In this document: positions 63,493 to 64,000 of the stretch, piece after piece
How positions within the stretch are numbered: the first letter of the stretch is position 1
Layout of the letters: the number at the start of each line of letters is the position of its first letter
Source of the DNA: Shewanella sp. KX20019
Lineage (GTDB): Bacteria > Pseudomonadota > Gammaproteobacteria > Enterobacterales > Shewanellaceae
Direction of reading: 5' to 3'
Length of the DNA: 64,000 nt
Assembly (NCBI RefSeq): GCF_016757755.1
Contig: NZ_CP068437.1
Location: 3,286,001 to 3,350,000 of the forward strand
The notes under the pieces: model-generated
Told to the model about the DNA's origin: nothing
What the model saw: the letters and a program-made list of their open reading frames with translations, nothing else
Database searches by the model: none
Program-made: the position numbers and the translations under genes

Positions 63493-64000
63493 ATGAAATG
63501 GTCTAAATTAATCTGTGCAGCACTGGCCTTCACATCACTATCAGCACTCGCAGGCCAAGAAGACGACGCACTATCTGCACTCGCATTACAACGCGCTAAT
63601 TACACCTTAGAGCAGGCGATTGAAAAGGTAACTACAGATTACGCTAAGCACATTGTCGAATTTGAAATTGATGATCATGATAATCAAGCAACCTATGATA
63701 TTGAAGCTATCAATCTTGAAACAAAAGAGAAGCATGACATTGAATTAAGCCTTGCTGATGGCACGGTGTTAAAACATAAAACCAAAAATAGCTTAAGCCG
63801 ATTAGATGATGATGACCTGTTAGCGTTACAGGAGTTACAAGCATCAAAATTTAACTTAGGCGCTACCATTGCCCAATTACAGCTAAAATATAGTGCTGAT
63901 GTTTTTGAGTTTGAATTAGAGAATAAAAAAGGCATTACATTCTACAAGTTTAAACTGATGGGCGAGCAAGGCCTTACACGTGTCATTGTAGATGTAACCA
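63493..64000 (+). CDS. PepSY-domain protein, 5' part
   Basis: The first 169 residues are visible; the gene continues past the window. Signal peptide (KLICAALAFTSLSALA), then PepSY-type repeats (ALQRANYTLEQAIEKVT, DHDNQATYDIEAINLETKEK) with acidic residues. PepSY proteins are periplasmic and sometimes act as protease inhibitors or with cytochromes. TAGGAT is the probable ribosome site. Confidence 0.85.
   Translation, partial: MKWSKLICAALAFTSLSALAGQEDDALSALALQRANYTLEQAIEKVTTDYAKHIVEFEIDDHDNQATYDIEAINLETKEKHDIELSLADGTVLKHKTKNSLSRLDDDDLLALQELQASKFNLGATIAQLQLKYSADVFEFELENKKGITFYKFKLMGEQGLTRVIVDVT

Noticed and set aside
1..64000. Insertion sequences, prophage, tRNA or rRNA genes
   Set aside because: No transposase, integrase, phage protein, tRNA cloverleaf or rRNA segment was recognised.

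Overview
The window reads as chromosomal DNA of a marine gammaproteobacterium, most likely a Shewanella. The basis is gene content and order (prmB-aroC next to smrB and sixA; fadI-fadJ divergent from a MoxR/Bat operon; an ECF sigma/DUF3379 pair, putP and fadL), moderate GC, and FadR-, NrdR- and FNR-like sites. I ran no database search, so the species is left open.

Layout: 1-2.6 kb holds the start of an RND efflux adaptor (minus strand, cut by the window edge), divergent from an OmpR-type regulator/histidine kinase pair. From 2.8 to 9.1 kb a minus-strand block carries a DUF3313 lipoprotein and then trmH-like, yfcL, an ATP-NAD/AcoX kinase, an MFS transporter, aroC and prmB. smrB and sixA converge after it, followed by a pitrilysin-family M16 protease. 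From 13.6 to 19.3 kb lies the most unusual region: a 1450-residue beta-propeller/PAS/GGDEF/EAL protein, a secreted protein made almost entirely of 18 identical-length 13-residue basic repeats, and two 38-residue paralogous peptides ending in KGWW-N/G, closed by a strong terminator. From 19.3 to 35.1 kb are fadJ-fadI with a FadR-like operator, the MoxR-DUF58-DUF4381-BatA-BatB/C-BatD operon, an ECF sigma factor with its DUF3379 partner, putP and fadL. From 35.2 to 41.2 kb are a SIMPL protein, an RND pump pair and a split YgaP-like pair (DUF2892 plus rhodanese). From 41.6 to 51.2 kb are a secreted subtilase, a VF530-type DNA-binding protein, a beta-barrel protein, ribA, yibL, the anaerobic ribonucleotide reductase nrdD-nrdG with two NrdR-like boxes and an FNR-like box, and an OhrR-like MarR regulator. 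From 51.3 kb to the end are a CurA-like reductase with repeated operators, an RssA-type patatin, a DEAD-box helicase, YHS and DUF3010 proteins, a YgjP-like metallopeptidase, a MepM-like endopeptidase, sbcD-sbcC, and the start of a PepSY protein.

Most of the window is housekeeping: shikimate end-step, beta-oxidation with fatty-acid import, envelope maintenance, anaerobic dNTP synthesis and DNA end processing. The candidate undescribed system is 13.6-19.3 kb. A membrane c-di-GMP enzyme sits directly upstream of a polycationic repeat secretory protein and two tiny conserved peptides, with one terminator at the end. A biofilm-matrix polymer, a multicopy peptide precursor or a small-peptide secretion system are all possible; the sequence alone does not decide between them.
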